Under the pieces are notes generated by a model. It was not told the origin of the DNA. It ran no database searches and saw only the letters and a list, made by a program, of their open reading frames with translations. A program made the position numbers and the translations under genes. From Levilactobacillus namurensis DSM 19117 (GTDB lineage Bacteria > Bacillota > Bacilli > Lactobacillales > Lactobacillaceae): a DNA stretch of 64,000 bases. Position 1 is the first letter of the stretch, and each line of letters starts with the position of its first letter. The DNA lies in contig NZ_AZDT01000042.1 of assembly GCF_001434785.1 (NCBI RefSeq), positions 1-64,000 on the forward strand, read 5' to 3'. Positions 52,689 through 60,596 of this stretch are shown here, piece by piece.

Positions 52689-53564
52689 ATGACAAAATAT
52701 GTGGTCACCGGAGCAACCGGACATTTAGGTCAACGGGTGGTTCAAGAGTTGGCACAACGTACACCCGCCACAAACATTACGCTAGGGGTCCACACGCCCG
52801 CTAAAGCCCAGGCGTTCGCGAATCAGGGGATGACGATTCAAAAGTTGGATTATCAAGACGTGGCCAGTGTGCAGGCGGCTTTGCAGGATGCGGACGTGGT
52901 GATCTATATTCCCAGCAAGAGTCACGACAGTTTTAGTCGGGTGACCGAGTTGGAACACGTCTTGACGGCCGCCCAGGCGGCGCACGTGGGCCACTTCCTG
53001 GCCATGGGGTTCATCGCCGATCAGGCCGATAACCCGTTCGACCTGTCAGCTTTTTACGGCTACCTGCCTCGGCGCTTGGCCGAGACGGGATTGTCCTACA
53101 CCATCTTGCGTAACGCGCTGTACGCCGACCCGCTGGTGCCCTATTTACCAGAGTTGATTGAACGGCAAAACGTGATCTATCCCATGGGGGATGCGTCGTT
53201 GAGCTTCATCAGTCTGGCCGATAGCGCGGCGGCCTTTGCCCAGGTTGCCGTCACGCCGCGGCTATGGCAACAGTCGGTCTACACGTTGACCCAGGAACGG
53301 TCGTACACCATGCCGGCGCTGGCCGCAGTACTCAGTCAAATTTCCGGGGCCAAGATTGGTTACGCCCCGGTGACGCTCCAGCAGTTCAGTGACCTCTATA
53401 ACCAGGGCAACGAGGGCCATATGCTGGCCTCGATGTACGCGGGCGGCGCGCAGGGGCTGTTGGCGACGGTCACGGACGACTACCACCAGATTATGGGCCG
53501 ATCAGCCCAGTCGTTGCCGGATTTCTTGAAGGCGAGTCTGGCAACGGCGTCAACGACCAAGTAA
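52689..53564 (+). CDS. NmrA-like NAD(P)-binding oxidoreductase
   Basis: 291 residues, atypical SDR. GATGHLGQRVV at ~8-18 binds the dinucleotide; no classical YxxxK is required in this group. The layout (GFIADQADNPFDLSAFYGYLPRRLAETGLSYTILRNALY) resembles QorB-type NAD(P)H:quinone reductases. ATG follows AGAAAGGAATGGG. The Rrf2-type gene starts 13 bases after its stop, so the two form an operon and the regulator likely controls it. Confidence 0.88.
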   Translation: MTKYVVTGATGHLGQRVVQELAQRTPATNITLGVHTPAKAQAFANQGMTIQKLDYQDVASVQAALQDADVVIYIPSKSHDSFSRVTELEHVLTAAQAAHVGHFLAMGFIADQADNPFDLSAFYGYLPRRLAETGLSYTILRNALYADPLVPYLPELIERQNVIYPMGDASLSFISLADSAAAFAQVAVTPRLWQQSVYTLTQERSYTMPALAAVLSQISGAKIGYAPVTLQQFSDLYNQGNEGHMLASMYAGGAQGLLATVTDDYHQIMGRSAQSLPDFLKASLATASTTK

Positions 53565-53577
53565 GGGGGAAAATGGG

Positions 53578-54015
53578 ATGCGTTATTCTCACCGATTGAG
53601 TGATGCGGTCCATATCCTGGCGTACGTCGAGATCTACCGGGATGGGGACCTCAGTAGTCAGGCCATTGCGGCCAGCGTGGAGTCTAACCCGGCGTTGGTG
53701 CGGCGGTTGATGGGGGCGTTGCGCCAAGCCGGACTGCTGGCCACGCAACGGGGGAGTGCCCAACCCCACCTGTTACGAGACCCGGCGACCATGTCGTTGT
53801 TGGATATTTACCGGGCCGTGGAACCGGACGGCGACTTGTTGCACGTGGATGACCGGACCAACCCGCAGTGTATCGTGGGGGGCAACATTCAAGAGACCCT
53901 GCGCGGTGCGTACCAGCAGGTCCAGCGCGCGGCGGAGAACCAGATGGCCCAGATCACGTTAGCCGAACTGATCAGCGAGATCCAGGTACGGGAACGGAAA
54001 CGGGCTAATTTGTAA
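53578..54015 (+). CDS. Rrf2-family transcriptional regulator
   Basis: 145 residues. Winged helix RLSDAVHILAYVEIYRDGDLSSQAIAASVESNPALVRRLMGALRQAGLL, then dimerisation helix. Only one Cys (residue ~101) is present, so it lacks the three-Cys iron-sulfur cluster set of IscR/NsrR and belongs with YwnA-like or single-Cys redox/electrophile sensors. Cotranscribed with the NmrA-like gene. ATG follows AAGGGGGAAA. Confidence 0.9.
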   Translation: MRYSHRLSDAVHILAYVEIYRDGDLSSQAIAASVESNPALVRRLMGALRQAGLLATQRGSAQPHLLRDPATMSLLDIYRAVEPDGDLLHVDDRTNPQCIVGGNIQETLRGAYQQVQRAAENQMAQITLAELISEIQVRERKRANL

Positions 54016-54052
54016 AGAAACGTGACCACTTCAAGGAGATCATTAGACGACA

Positions 54053-54096
54053 AAAGCGGCAGGAACACGCGATGATGGGTGCTCCTGCCGCTTTTT
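54053..54096 (+). terminator. Terminator of the NmrA-Rrf2 operon
   Basis: AAAGCGGCAGGA / TCCTGCCGCTTTTT hairpin; the minus strand side can also serve the DyP gene. Confidence 0.88.
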
Positions 54097-54121
54097 AGAT
54101 GGTGGGTAAGTTTAATGAATT

Positions 54122-55078
54122 TTAGTGAAATTCGCCTTCCGCCATCCGGGCCAGTAAGTCCCGGGATGGAACGAAGAAGGCTTGGCCCGTCAAGACTTTA
54201 GAGAAGGTCAGGAGGTAGTCGCTCTTCTCGACCATGTTGGTCAGCATGCCCTTGGTGACCTTCCAGTGCCGGGCGTAACCAATGAAGTAGGTCCCGGTCT
54301 TGCCGGAAGCTGGCGCGGAAAACGGCACGTTCATCCGAACAATCTTCTGTTCAACGCCGTTTTCTTCGAACTTGGACGCCACGTTATGGGCGTTCTTGAA
54401 CTTGTCGTCGTCTTCGAGTTCGTAGTCGCTGAACTTTTCCCGGCCAACGGCTTTCTCCTGGGTCTCGGTCTTGAGGTGGTCCCAGGTGCTCATGTCGTGT
54501 TCCCACTTCTGGGCGAACGCGTAGGAACCGTTCTCAAAGGTCGGGTCTTCGTCACCAACTAAGGCGTAGTCCGCGGCATCTTCGATCGCTGGCGCTTCCG
54601 TACCGTCGATGAAGCCGATGATGGCCCGGCCTTCGAAGTAGCGGAAGCCTTGGGTCTCATCGACCACTGTGGTGATGGGGCCCAGGACCCGCCGGAATTG
54701 GGTCTGCGCTTCGTAGACCACGGCGGCGTCGGATGCCCGGATGTGTAGGAAGATGTCGCCTTCCGTGGCGGGCATCTTGTACTTCGGTCCTTGGAGTTCT
54801 TGGTAAGTCTCCAATTCCGCGGGCTTAGGGGCATCTGGGAACAGGTAATCCCAGGCAGCGCTACTGATCCCGATAGCGACCTTGAGTTGCGAGCCCGTGG
54901 CTGGCTTGGCGTCCCGAATCTTCAGTGACCGGATGATGGCTTGAGAACGGTCGGCAAATTCTTGGAAGACAGCCTGTTCTTGGGCTTGGTCTTGCCGGTT
55001 GAGTTTGAGGACCGTGAATTGGACATGTTCGCCCACATCTTTCCAGACATCTTGAGCGCGACTCGGATTGATTGGCAT
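54122..55078 (-). CDS. DyP-type heme peroxidase
   Basis: 318 residues, two ferredoxin-like halves. GFIDGTEAP carries the GXXDG motif with the distal Asp. The conserved distal-side Arg is in VRMNVPFSAP and the proximal His probably in NAHNV. No Tat signal and no encapsulin-type C-terminal peptide, so a free cytoplasmic enzyme of the YfeX-like class. It oxidises phenolics or dyes with peroxide, or acts on porphyrins. ATG follows GGAGGGG. Sits among redox genes. Lactobacilli usually need external heme, so it may be active only when heme is available. Confidence 0.93.
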   Translation of the reverse strand: MPINPSRAQDVWKDVGEHVQFTVLKLNRQDQAQEQAVFQEFADRSQAIIRSLKIRDAKPATGSQLKVAIGISSAAWDYLFPDAPKPAELETYQELQGPKYKMPATEGDIFLHIRASDAAVVYEAQTQFRRVLGPITTVVDETQGFRYFEGRAIIGFIDGTEAPAIEDAADYALVGDEDPTFENGSYAFAQKWEHDMSTWDHLKTETQEKAVGREKFSDYELEDDDKFKNAHNVASKFEENGVEQKIVRMNVPFSAPASGKTGTYFIGYARHWKVTKGMLTNMVEKSDYLLTFSKVLTGQAFFVPSRDLLARMAEGEFH

Positions 55079-55236
55079 GAAAAATCCCCTCCTGTTTGAT
55101 TAGCTGAGTCCGGTTCCCCCAGTGGAAAACCGGTCAAAACAATGACGCTAATTTTAGCCTACAAAAATCCAGAGGGGGAGTCAATCAATTAGAATCGTTC
55201 TTAGCTAAAACGTTAATCAGTTGATAATTTAGCTAA

Positions 55237-55272
55237 TAAAAAGCGTTGATTTTCCGTAAAATCAACGCTTTT
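55237..55272 (-). terminator. Terminator of the aldo-keto reductase gene
   Basis: AAAAAGCGTTGATTTT / AAAATCAACGCTTTTT perfect 16-bp stem. Confidence 0.92.
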
Positions 55273-55278
55273 TGACGG

Positions 55279-56232
55279 TTAAGGTAACGTATTCCCCGCG
55301 GCGAAGTAGACGTCGTACCATTCTTGCTTGGTCAACGTGACGTCCGCACCGGCGGCACTGTCCGCAATGTGGGCGGGGGTCATGGTTCCTAAGAGGACTT
55401 GAACGTTAGCTGGGTGCCGGAGAATCCAGGCGATGACGATGCCGTTCTTGGAAACGCCGTACTTGTCGGCTAACTTTTGTAGTTCGTCATTGAGTTTCTG
55501 GTACTTAGGATCATCAATGATCATCCCGGCGAACATCCCGTATTGGAATGGGGACCACGCTTGAATCTGGATGTGCTTGCGCCGAGCGAATTCTAAGGAG
55601 CCGCCATCGCGGTCAACGGCCCACTTGTCTTCCATGTTGACGTGCATCCCGGCGTCGATCATCCCAGTGTGGGCGGGGCCGAACTGGAGCTGGTTGAACA
55701 TCAGCTTCTGGTCGAGCGCTTCTTGGAGCATCAGGTACTGTTGCGGGTTGAAGTTGGATACCCCAAAATGGCGAACCTTACCTTCGCGTTGCAGGGTATC
55801 GAACGCGTCAGCGACTTCGGCGGGATCCATCAGAGGATCGGGCCGGTGTAACAGAAAGGCGTCCAGGTAATCGATGCCCATCCGGGACAGGATGCCATCC
55901 ACGGCGTCCAGCAGGTGTTGCTTGGAGAAGTCGTAGCGCTTCCCGAAGACCAAGCCGTCGTGACTCCGTGCGGGGTCCAAGATGATACCCCCCTTGGATT
56001 GGATGTAGAAGTCATTTCGCGACAAGTTCGATGCAGCTAAGGCGTCCTTGAACTTGGTCTCAGAAGCCCCGTCGCCGTAAATATCGGCGGAGTCAATGTA
56101 GTTAATGCCGGCATCGTGAGCGGCTTCCAAGGCTTTGGCCGCGTCGTCGACGGACAGGCCGGCCATGCGCATGATACCTAAGGCCACGGCGGAAGCTTGC
56201 CAGTTGGTTCCCGCTAAGTTGAGTTGTTTCAT
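55279..56232 (-). CDS. Aldo/keto reductase (YdhF-like)
   Basis: 317 residues, TIM barrel. The catalytic tetrad is visible: Asp in NYIDSADIYGDG, Tyr in the same block, Lys in QSKGG and His in FLLHRPDPL. VRHFGVSNFNPQQ and LGTMTPAHI match the E. coli YdhF group. NADPH-dependent reduction of an unknown carbonyl. ATG at 56232 follows GGAAAGAAGGA. The upstream side (56233-56810) contains structured repeat copy G and the ABC operon promoter. Confidence 0.93.
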   Translation of the reverse strand: MKQLNLAGTNWQASAVALGIMRMAGLSVDDAAKALEAAHDAGINYIDSADIYGDGASETKFKDALAASNLSRNDFYIQSKGGIILDPARSHDGLVFGKRYDFSKQHLLDAVDGILSRMGIDYLDAFLLHRPDPLMDPAEVADAFDTLQREGKVRHFGVSNFNPQQYLMLQEALDQKLMFNQLQFGPAHTGMIDAGMHVNMEDKWAVDRDGGSLEFARRKHIQIQAWSPFQYGMFAGMIIDDPKYQKLNDELQKLADKYGVSKNGIVIAWILRHPANVQVLLGTMTPAHIADSAAGADVTLTKQEWYDVYFAAGNTLP

Positions 56233-56286
56233 CCTAAAAGTCCTTCTTTCCTAGGAGTATTAAAAAGTACGTGGGTGGATGTCATC

Positions 56287-56440
56287 CGCCTTACCGGGCG
56301 GCCAGACAGGGCTGGAACGCCGTGGGCACCACTTCGAGCCAAAGAGCGGTCTCGAAGCTGGGCCTTTGACTAGGGCAGCTCAGAACGCTCCCCAAGTCAA
56401 ATTTCACGGCTGAGCCCTGTCTGACCGCCCTCACGGCTTA
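56287..56440 (+). repeat. Structured dispersed repeat, copy G
   Basis: Complete copy. P1 arms 56296-56313 (GGGCGGCCAGACAGGGCT) and 56413-56430 pair at 17 of 18. P2 CTTCGAG/CTCGAAG. P3 TTTGACT (56365-56371) with AGTCAAA (56395-56401). Preceded by GTCATC, as in copies E and the fragment at 27551. Confidence 0.9.
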
Positions 56441-56733
56441 CGTTTTAGCATATTAATCTACTTCATGGCGATCACATTCTGATGTGAACTCTTGGTGAGC
56501 TAATAAGGTGTTGCCGATTTGTTGGTAAGCCATTATAGGTATGGCTTGTAGGCAGGTCCTACAAGGGCGCTCCAGGAGCTGGACGATACCAGATAGGTTA
56601 CTTTTTTATAACTCCTAAATTGTTTTAATACACATTAAGTTTACCGCGGGGATGGCGTCACGGCTAACAATCTGTCTGGTGGGGGTGGTGACTGACCGAA
56701 GTGGGAGAAACGGCGGAATTTTTAAATTAAGGA

Positions 56734-56781
56734 TTGACTTTTATCTAAATACCGTTATAGTTAATTACACAAGTAACTAAC
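56734..56781 (+). promoter_or_regulatory. ABC operon promoter and YtrA-type operator
   Basis: -35 TTGACT (56734-56739), 16-base spacer, -10 TATAGT (56756-56761). GTTAATTAC (56760-56768) and GTAACTAAC (56773-56781) form an inverted repeat around ACAA that overlaps the -10, a natural site for the GntR regulator encoded at the end of the operon. Confidence 0.75.
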
Positions 56782-56810
56782 CAATAAACTAACCAACGGG
56801 GGATTTAACC

Positions 56811-57566
56811 ATGACGAATGCGGTTGTTGATGTGCACAACTTAGAAAAAACATACGGTAAAGCGGGCGAACGCCCATACACGGCCTTGAAGGGCTTGAAC
56901 TTCTCGGTCGCTGAAGGGGAATTCGTGGGGATCATGGGGGCTTCCGGTTCGGGGAAGACCACCTTGTTAAACATGTTATCGACGTTAGACACGCCGACTA
57001 ACGGGGACGTCATCGTTAACGGCCACGATGTGACCAAGATGCGAGGCAACCAGTTGGCTGACTTCCGGGCCCAAGAAGTCGGGTTCATCTTTCAGGACTT
57101 CAACCTGCTAGAAAGTCTGACGGCGGAGGAAAACATCGGATTGCCGTTGGCCTTGAAGGGGACGGCATCGCGGGTCATGGACCAAGCCATCCATCAAGTA
57201 GCGGAGACGCTATCGATCACGGACCTCTTAAAGAAGTATCCGGCGCAACTATCGGGGGGCCAGAAGCAACGGGTCGCGGCGGCTCGGGCCATCGTGCATC
57301 AGCCAGCCATCCTGATGGGGGATGAACCGACCGGAGCCCTGGATTCGACCAGTGCCCGGGAGCTTTTGGACCTGCTAACCACAATCAACCAGGAACAACA
57401 GATGTCAGTCCTGTTGGTCACGCATGATCCGTTCTCAGCCAGCTTCTGCCAACGCATCCTGTTCATCAAGGATGGTCAGATTGGCTCCGAACTGCGGCGG
57501 GACGACCAAGACCGGCGGACCTTTTACCAACAGATTCTGACGGAACTCGGAACGTTTAGCGAATAG
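56811..57566 (+). CDS. ABC transporter ATPase (BceA/MacB-like)
   Basis: 251 residues. Walker A GASGSGKTT at ~43, Q-loop FQDFNLL, signature LSGGQKQR, Walker B ILMGDEPTGALD, switch His in VTHD. It belongs to the BceA/LolD group that powers FtsX-type permeases. Twelve bases separate it from the permease gene. The cluster probably acts in removal of, or resistance to, antimicrobial peptides or in envelope stress, but the two-component system usual for Bce modules is absent; regulation is by the GntR protein instead. Confidence 0.93.
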   Translation: MTNAVVDVHNLEKTYGKAGERPYTALKGLNFSVAEGEFVGIMGASGSGKTTLLNMLSTLDTPTNGDVIVNGHDVTKMRGNQLADFRAQEVGFIFQDFNLLESLTAEENIGLPLALKGTASRVMDQAIHQVAETLSITDLLKKYPAQLSGGQKQRVAAARAIVHQPAILMGDEPTGALDSTSARELLDLLTTINQEQQMSVLLVTHDPFSASFCQRILFIKDGQIGSELRRDDQDRRTFYQQILTELGTFSE

Positions 57567-57578
57567 GGGGGGACCAGG

Positions 57579-59402
57579 ATGTTAACGAAATTAGCTTTAG
57601 CGGGCGTTAAGAACCGCCGGCGCGACTACCTGGTCTTATTGGCCGGGTTGACCATGTCGGCCGCCATCTTCTACATGTTCGCCAACTTAGCCACGAACCA
57701 GGCCTTCATCAAGGCCAACGCGGTCGTTCAATCGGCCAGTATCGTCTTCGGTTTCGGGGCCGTCTTATTGGCCCTGATCACGGTCGTCTACATTATGTAT
57801 GCCAACTCGTTCCTACTGAGTATGCGTCAGCACGACTATGGGCTGTTCATGATGCTGGGGGCCAAACGCAAGCGGGTCGGAGAACTGGTTTTCTTAGAGA
57901 CCTTGATTCTGGGGACCGTCGCCACGGTGGTCGGTATCCTGCTGGGAATCTTAGCCAGCAAGTTTCTGGTCGGCTTCCTATTAGACCGACTGGGCTTACA
58001 CCTCAGTCACCTAGTGTCATTTTACCTGCCGGCCGTCCTCTTCACGGCCGTGCTATATGTCGGTTTGTTTATTCTGGCGTCGCTGTTTAACCTGATGCGC
58101 TTGATGCGGACCACGGTCCAGAACCTTCTGCACGCCGACCAGCAGGCAAACCAGCCAAAGGTTCGGCCCGTTCGGCAATTCATCGCTGGCCTCTTGGGCT
58201 TGGCGTTGGTAGCTGTGGGCTACTGGGCTATGGCGGCCATCGAACAACTCAAATTGACCGCGATTCCACTGGCGCTGGTCACGATTACGCTGGGGACCTA
58301 CCTGATCTTCCACGCGACCGTACTAGCGGTGATTCGGGGGCTGCGGCGGACCAAGTGGGCCCGGAAACACTTAAACGGGTTCTTGTTGGGGCAGTTGAAC
58401 TTCCGGGTGCACGACTACACGCGGATGTTAACGATTGTTTCCTTATTATTCGCCATGGCGTTAGGGGCCATCACGGTCGGGTCGGGGTATCACCGGCAGA
58501 TGCCGCTGGTCGCCGATTCCTTGGGGGACTACTCGGTCGCCATTCATAACCCCAACGCGCAACAGAAGCACTGGATGGGGCAATTAGACTTGGCCCACCA
58601 AGCCACCTACACCCAAAAGGTTGTGGGGCAGACCACCTACTACAACGCTGCCGAACTCAAACGCACGCCGTACCAGCAACAAAAGTACTCAAACAAGACC
58701 AACGCCACACCTAAGTTCTACACGGAATCCCTGGCGAAGTTTAAGAAGTCTGGGAGCCAATCGATGAACTTCATTGTGCTGAATCCCAACAAGTTGGGGG
58801 ACTTTAAGGCTCCTAAAATCGTGAGTGCTGCGGCGTTTGCCCGGTTGAACGGCAAGACCTATACCGTAACCACATTACGGGTCAAGCACCTCGCCAATGA
58901 TTTGGAGACTCTAGGCAAGTTATCTAAGAGTGAGCAACGGCGATTTCCCGCGCCGCATGATGGGTCGCTCGTGGTCGGGACCTATGAGTCTTACCAGATG
59001 ATGAACGGCGTCTTTGGGGGCCTTGAATTTATCGGGTACTTCTTGGGAATCGCCTTTCTGGCCATGCTGGCGTCCTGCTTGATGTTCAAGATTCTGTCCG
59101 GTGCACCAGGCGACTTGCGCCGGTACGCGATGTTGAACAAGATTGGGGTCCGCCGGTCGTTGATGCGCGGCGGTCTGGCAAAAGAAATTGGGATTTTATT
59201 CGCAATTCCTGGTATCATGGGAATCGTAGACGTTCTGTTTGGATTACAGATGTTCAAGCCGTTGATGTCGGCCCCCATGAGCCCTTACCTGGGAATTGGG
59301 ACCACGTTTGCGATTTTCATTGGGCTGTATGTCATCTACTATCTGATCACGCTGGGGTTATACTTAAACCTTGTGATGCCTAGCGAGACTTTGCAGGACT
59401 AA
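57579..59402 (+). CDS. FtsX/BceB-like ABC permease
   Basis: 607 residues, about ten membrane segments with an FtsX domain (~60-180), a large extracytoplasmic domain between segments VII and VIII (~310-470), and a C-terminal pair of helices. RQHDYGLFMMLGAKRKRVGELVFLE is the cytoplasmic FtsX signature. The large loop is the sensing domain of BceB/VraG proteins. ATG follows GGGGGGGACC. Cotranscribed with the ATPase and followed by the regulator gene. Confidence 0.92.
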   Translation: MLTKLALAGVKNRRRDYLVLLAGLTMSAAIFYMFANLATNQAFIKANAVVQSASIVFGFGAVLLALITVVYIMYANSFLLSMRQHDYGLFMMLGAKRKRVGELVFLETLILGTVATVVGILLGILASKFLVGFLLDRLGLHLSHLVSFYLPAVLFTAVLYVGLFILASLFNLMRLMRTTVQNLLHADQQANQPKVRPVRQFIAGLLGLALVAVGYWAMAAIEQLKLTAIPLALVTITLGTYLIFHATVLAVIRGLRRTKWARKHLNGFLLGQLNFRVHDYTRMLTIVSLLFAMALGAITVGSGYHRQMPLVADSLGDYSVAIHNPNAQQKHWMGQLDLAHQATYTQKVVGQTTYYNAAELKRTPYQQQKYSNKTNATPKFYTESLAKFKKSGSQSMNFIVLNPNKLGDFKAPKIVSAAAFARLNGKTYTVTTLRVKHLANDLETLGKLSKSEQRRFPAPHDGSLVVGTYESYQMMNGVFGGLEFIGYFLGIAFLAMLASCLMFKILSGAPGDLRRYAMLNKIGVRRSLMRGGLAKEIGILFAIPGIMGIVDVLFGLQMFKPLMSAPMSPYLGIGTTFAIFIGLYVIYYLITLGLYLNLVMPSETLQD

Positions 59403-59432
59403 ACCGAGTTCAAAAGAATGTGAGAGAGTCTT

Positions 59433-59801
59433 ATGCGATTTAATTTTGATAGTCCAGAACCCATTTATTTACAAGTGGCCGAGCAGGTCGAAGAGGCCAT
59501 CTTCACGGGGGTCTATCAGGCGGGCGAACAGGTCCCTTCCACTACGGAAGTCTCCAAGGAATTCCACATTAATCCGGCGACCGTCCTCAAGGGGATGAAC
59601 CGGGTGGTGGCTGCGGGGATGATCGAGAAACGGCGGGGGGTCGGCATGTTCGTCACGGCCGATGCCGCCGAGATTATTCGCAACAAGCGCCGGTCGCAGT
59701 TCTACGACCGTTACGTGAGCCGCTTCACCAGTGAAGCTAAGAAATTAAACTTGTCCGAAGCCGACGTGATTGCGTTGATCAAGCGGTCCTATTCGGACTA
59801 G
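59433..59801 (+). CDS. GntR-family regulator, YtrA type
   Basis: 122 residues: winged helix (EPIYLQVAEQVEEAIFTGVYQAGEQVPSTTEVSKEFHINPATVLKGMNRVVAAGMIEKRRGVGMFV) plus a short ~45-residue helical dimerisation tail, which is the YtrA subfamily with no ligand domain. YtrA regulators control ABC transporter operons that contain them. The palindrome at 56760-56781 is the obvious target. Starts 30 bases after the permease stop. Confidence 0.93.
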   Translation: MRFNFDSPEPIYLQVAEQVEEAIFTGVYQAGEQVPSTTEVSKEFHINPATVLKGMNRVVAAGMIEKRRGVGMFVTADAAEIIRNKRRSQFYDRYVSRFTSEAKKLNLSEADVIALIKRSYSD

Positions 59802-59825
59802 CCGTCGGTTGCGGCAGAATCGCGC

Positions 59826-59867
59826 AGTCCCCCGTAAGTCAGTTGATTGACTTGCGGGGGACTTTTG
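59826..59867 (+). terminator. Terminator of the ABC operon
   Basis: AGTCCCCCG.AAGTCA / TGACTT.CGGGGGACT stem followed by TTTT. Confidence 0.88.
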
Positions 59868-59915
59868 GCTTGGGTTGCGGAATAAAACGAAAACCGCAGC
59901 GGATGTGTTAGTCAG

Positions 59916-60068
59916 CGCCTTACCGGGCGGCCAGACAGGGCTGGAACGCCGGGGGCACCACTTCGAGCCAAAAGGTGGTCTCGAAGCTGGGCCTTTTCCT
60001 AGGCGAGCTGGAAAACGCTCACCAAGGAAAATGTCACGGCTGAGCCCTGTCTGGCCGCCCTCACGGCT
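59916..60068 (+). repeat. Structured dispersed repeat, copy H
   Basis: Complete copy. P1 is a perfect 18-bp inverted repeat (59925-59942 with 60043-60060). P3 is TTTTCCT (59994-60000) with AGGAAAA (60025-60031), where copy G has TTTGACT/AGTCAAA. P2 CTTCGAG/CTCGAAG. Confidence 0.9.
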
Positions 60069-60212
60069 TCTACCTACGTTTGATTTTTCTGTCACGGCGT
60101 TCTGGAATAGGAGTGACTCGTGTAAGATTTTCGGGGGACCCTATTTTTAGGGTGATGACATCATTTTCTAAAATAGGTTTGTCAAAAGTTGTCCATAATC
60201 GAAAAATAAGCT

Positions 60213-60262
60213 AAAGGAACCCCCAAGGTTGGCCGTTAAGTTCAATCTTGGGGGGTCCTTTG
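60213..60262. terminator. Orphan terminator-like hairpin
   Basis: AAAGGA.CCCCCAAG / CTTGGGGGGTCCTTT hairpin with a 20-base loop, not next to a gene end. It may end a short transcript starting in 59870-60200, which could include repeat H. Confidence 0.6.
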
Positions 60263-60489
60263 TGTTCCGGGTTTTGATTTTGGCGATTAACGTGGTTCTT
60301 AAAACTAGCCCGCAGGTGACGGGTTTATCGGTGGTCGATTTGGAGAAATAGCCGCGAGGGTCAGTTGGGTTAGGTTACAGAACTTAGTAACAGATTTAAA
60401 AAGGTGAAACTTTAAGCAAAATCCCGAATCATCAAGGAATATGGTTGATAATTGTTTTATAAAGCGCATACTATAAACCATCATTTTTG

Positions 60490-60539
60490 TTGAATTACCC
60501 AGAATTATACGTTATAGTTAAGCCGTGGTAACGGTTTCA
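60490..60539 (+). promoter_or_regulatory. Adhesin promoter with possible cre
   Basis: -35 TTGAAT (60490-60495), 17-base spacer, -10 TATAGT (60513-60518). A second candidate (TTGATA 60445, TACTAT 60469, 18-base spacer) lies upstream. TGGTAACGGTTTCA (60526-60539), just after the -10, resembles cre with two deviations. Confidence 0.6.
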
Positions 60540-60596
60540 CAAATTGCTTTATTTTGACCCTTAACTAGGTACTTAAAAATGAGGAGTATGGTAACG

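Noticed and set aside
54122-55078. Encapsulin cargo role for the DyP peroxidase
   Set aside because: No cargo-loading type C-terminal peptide and no encapsulin gene nearby.
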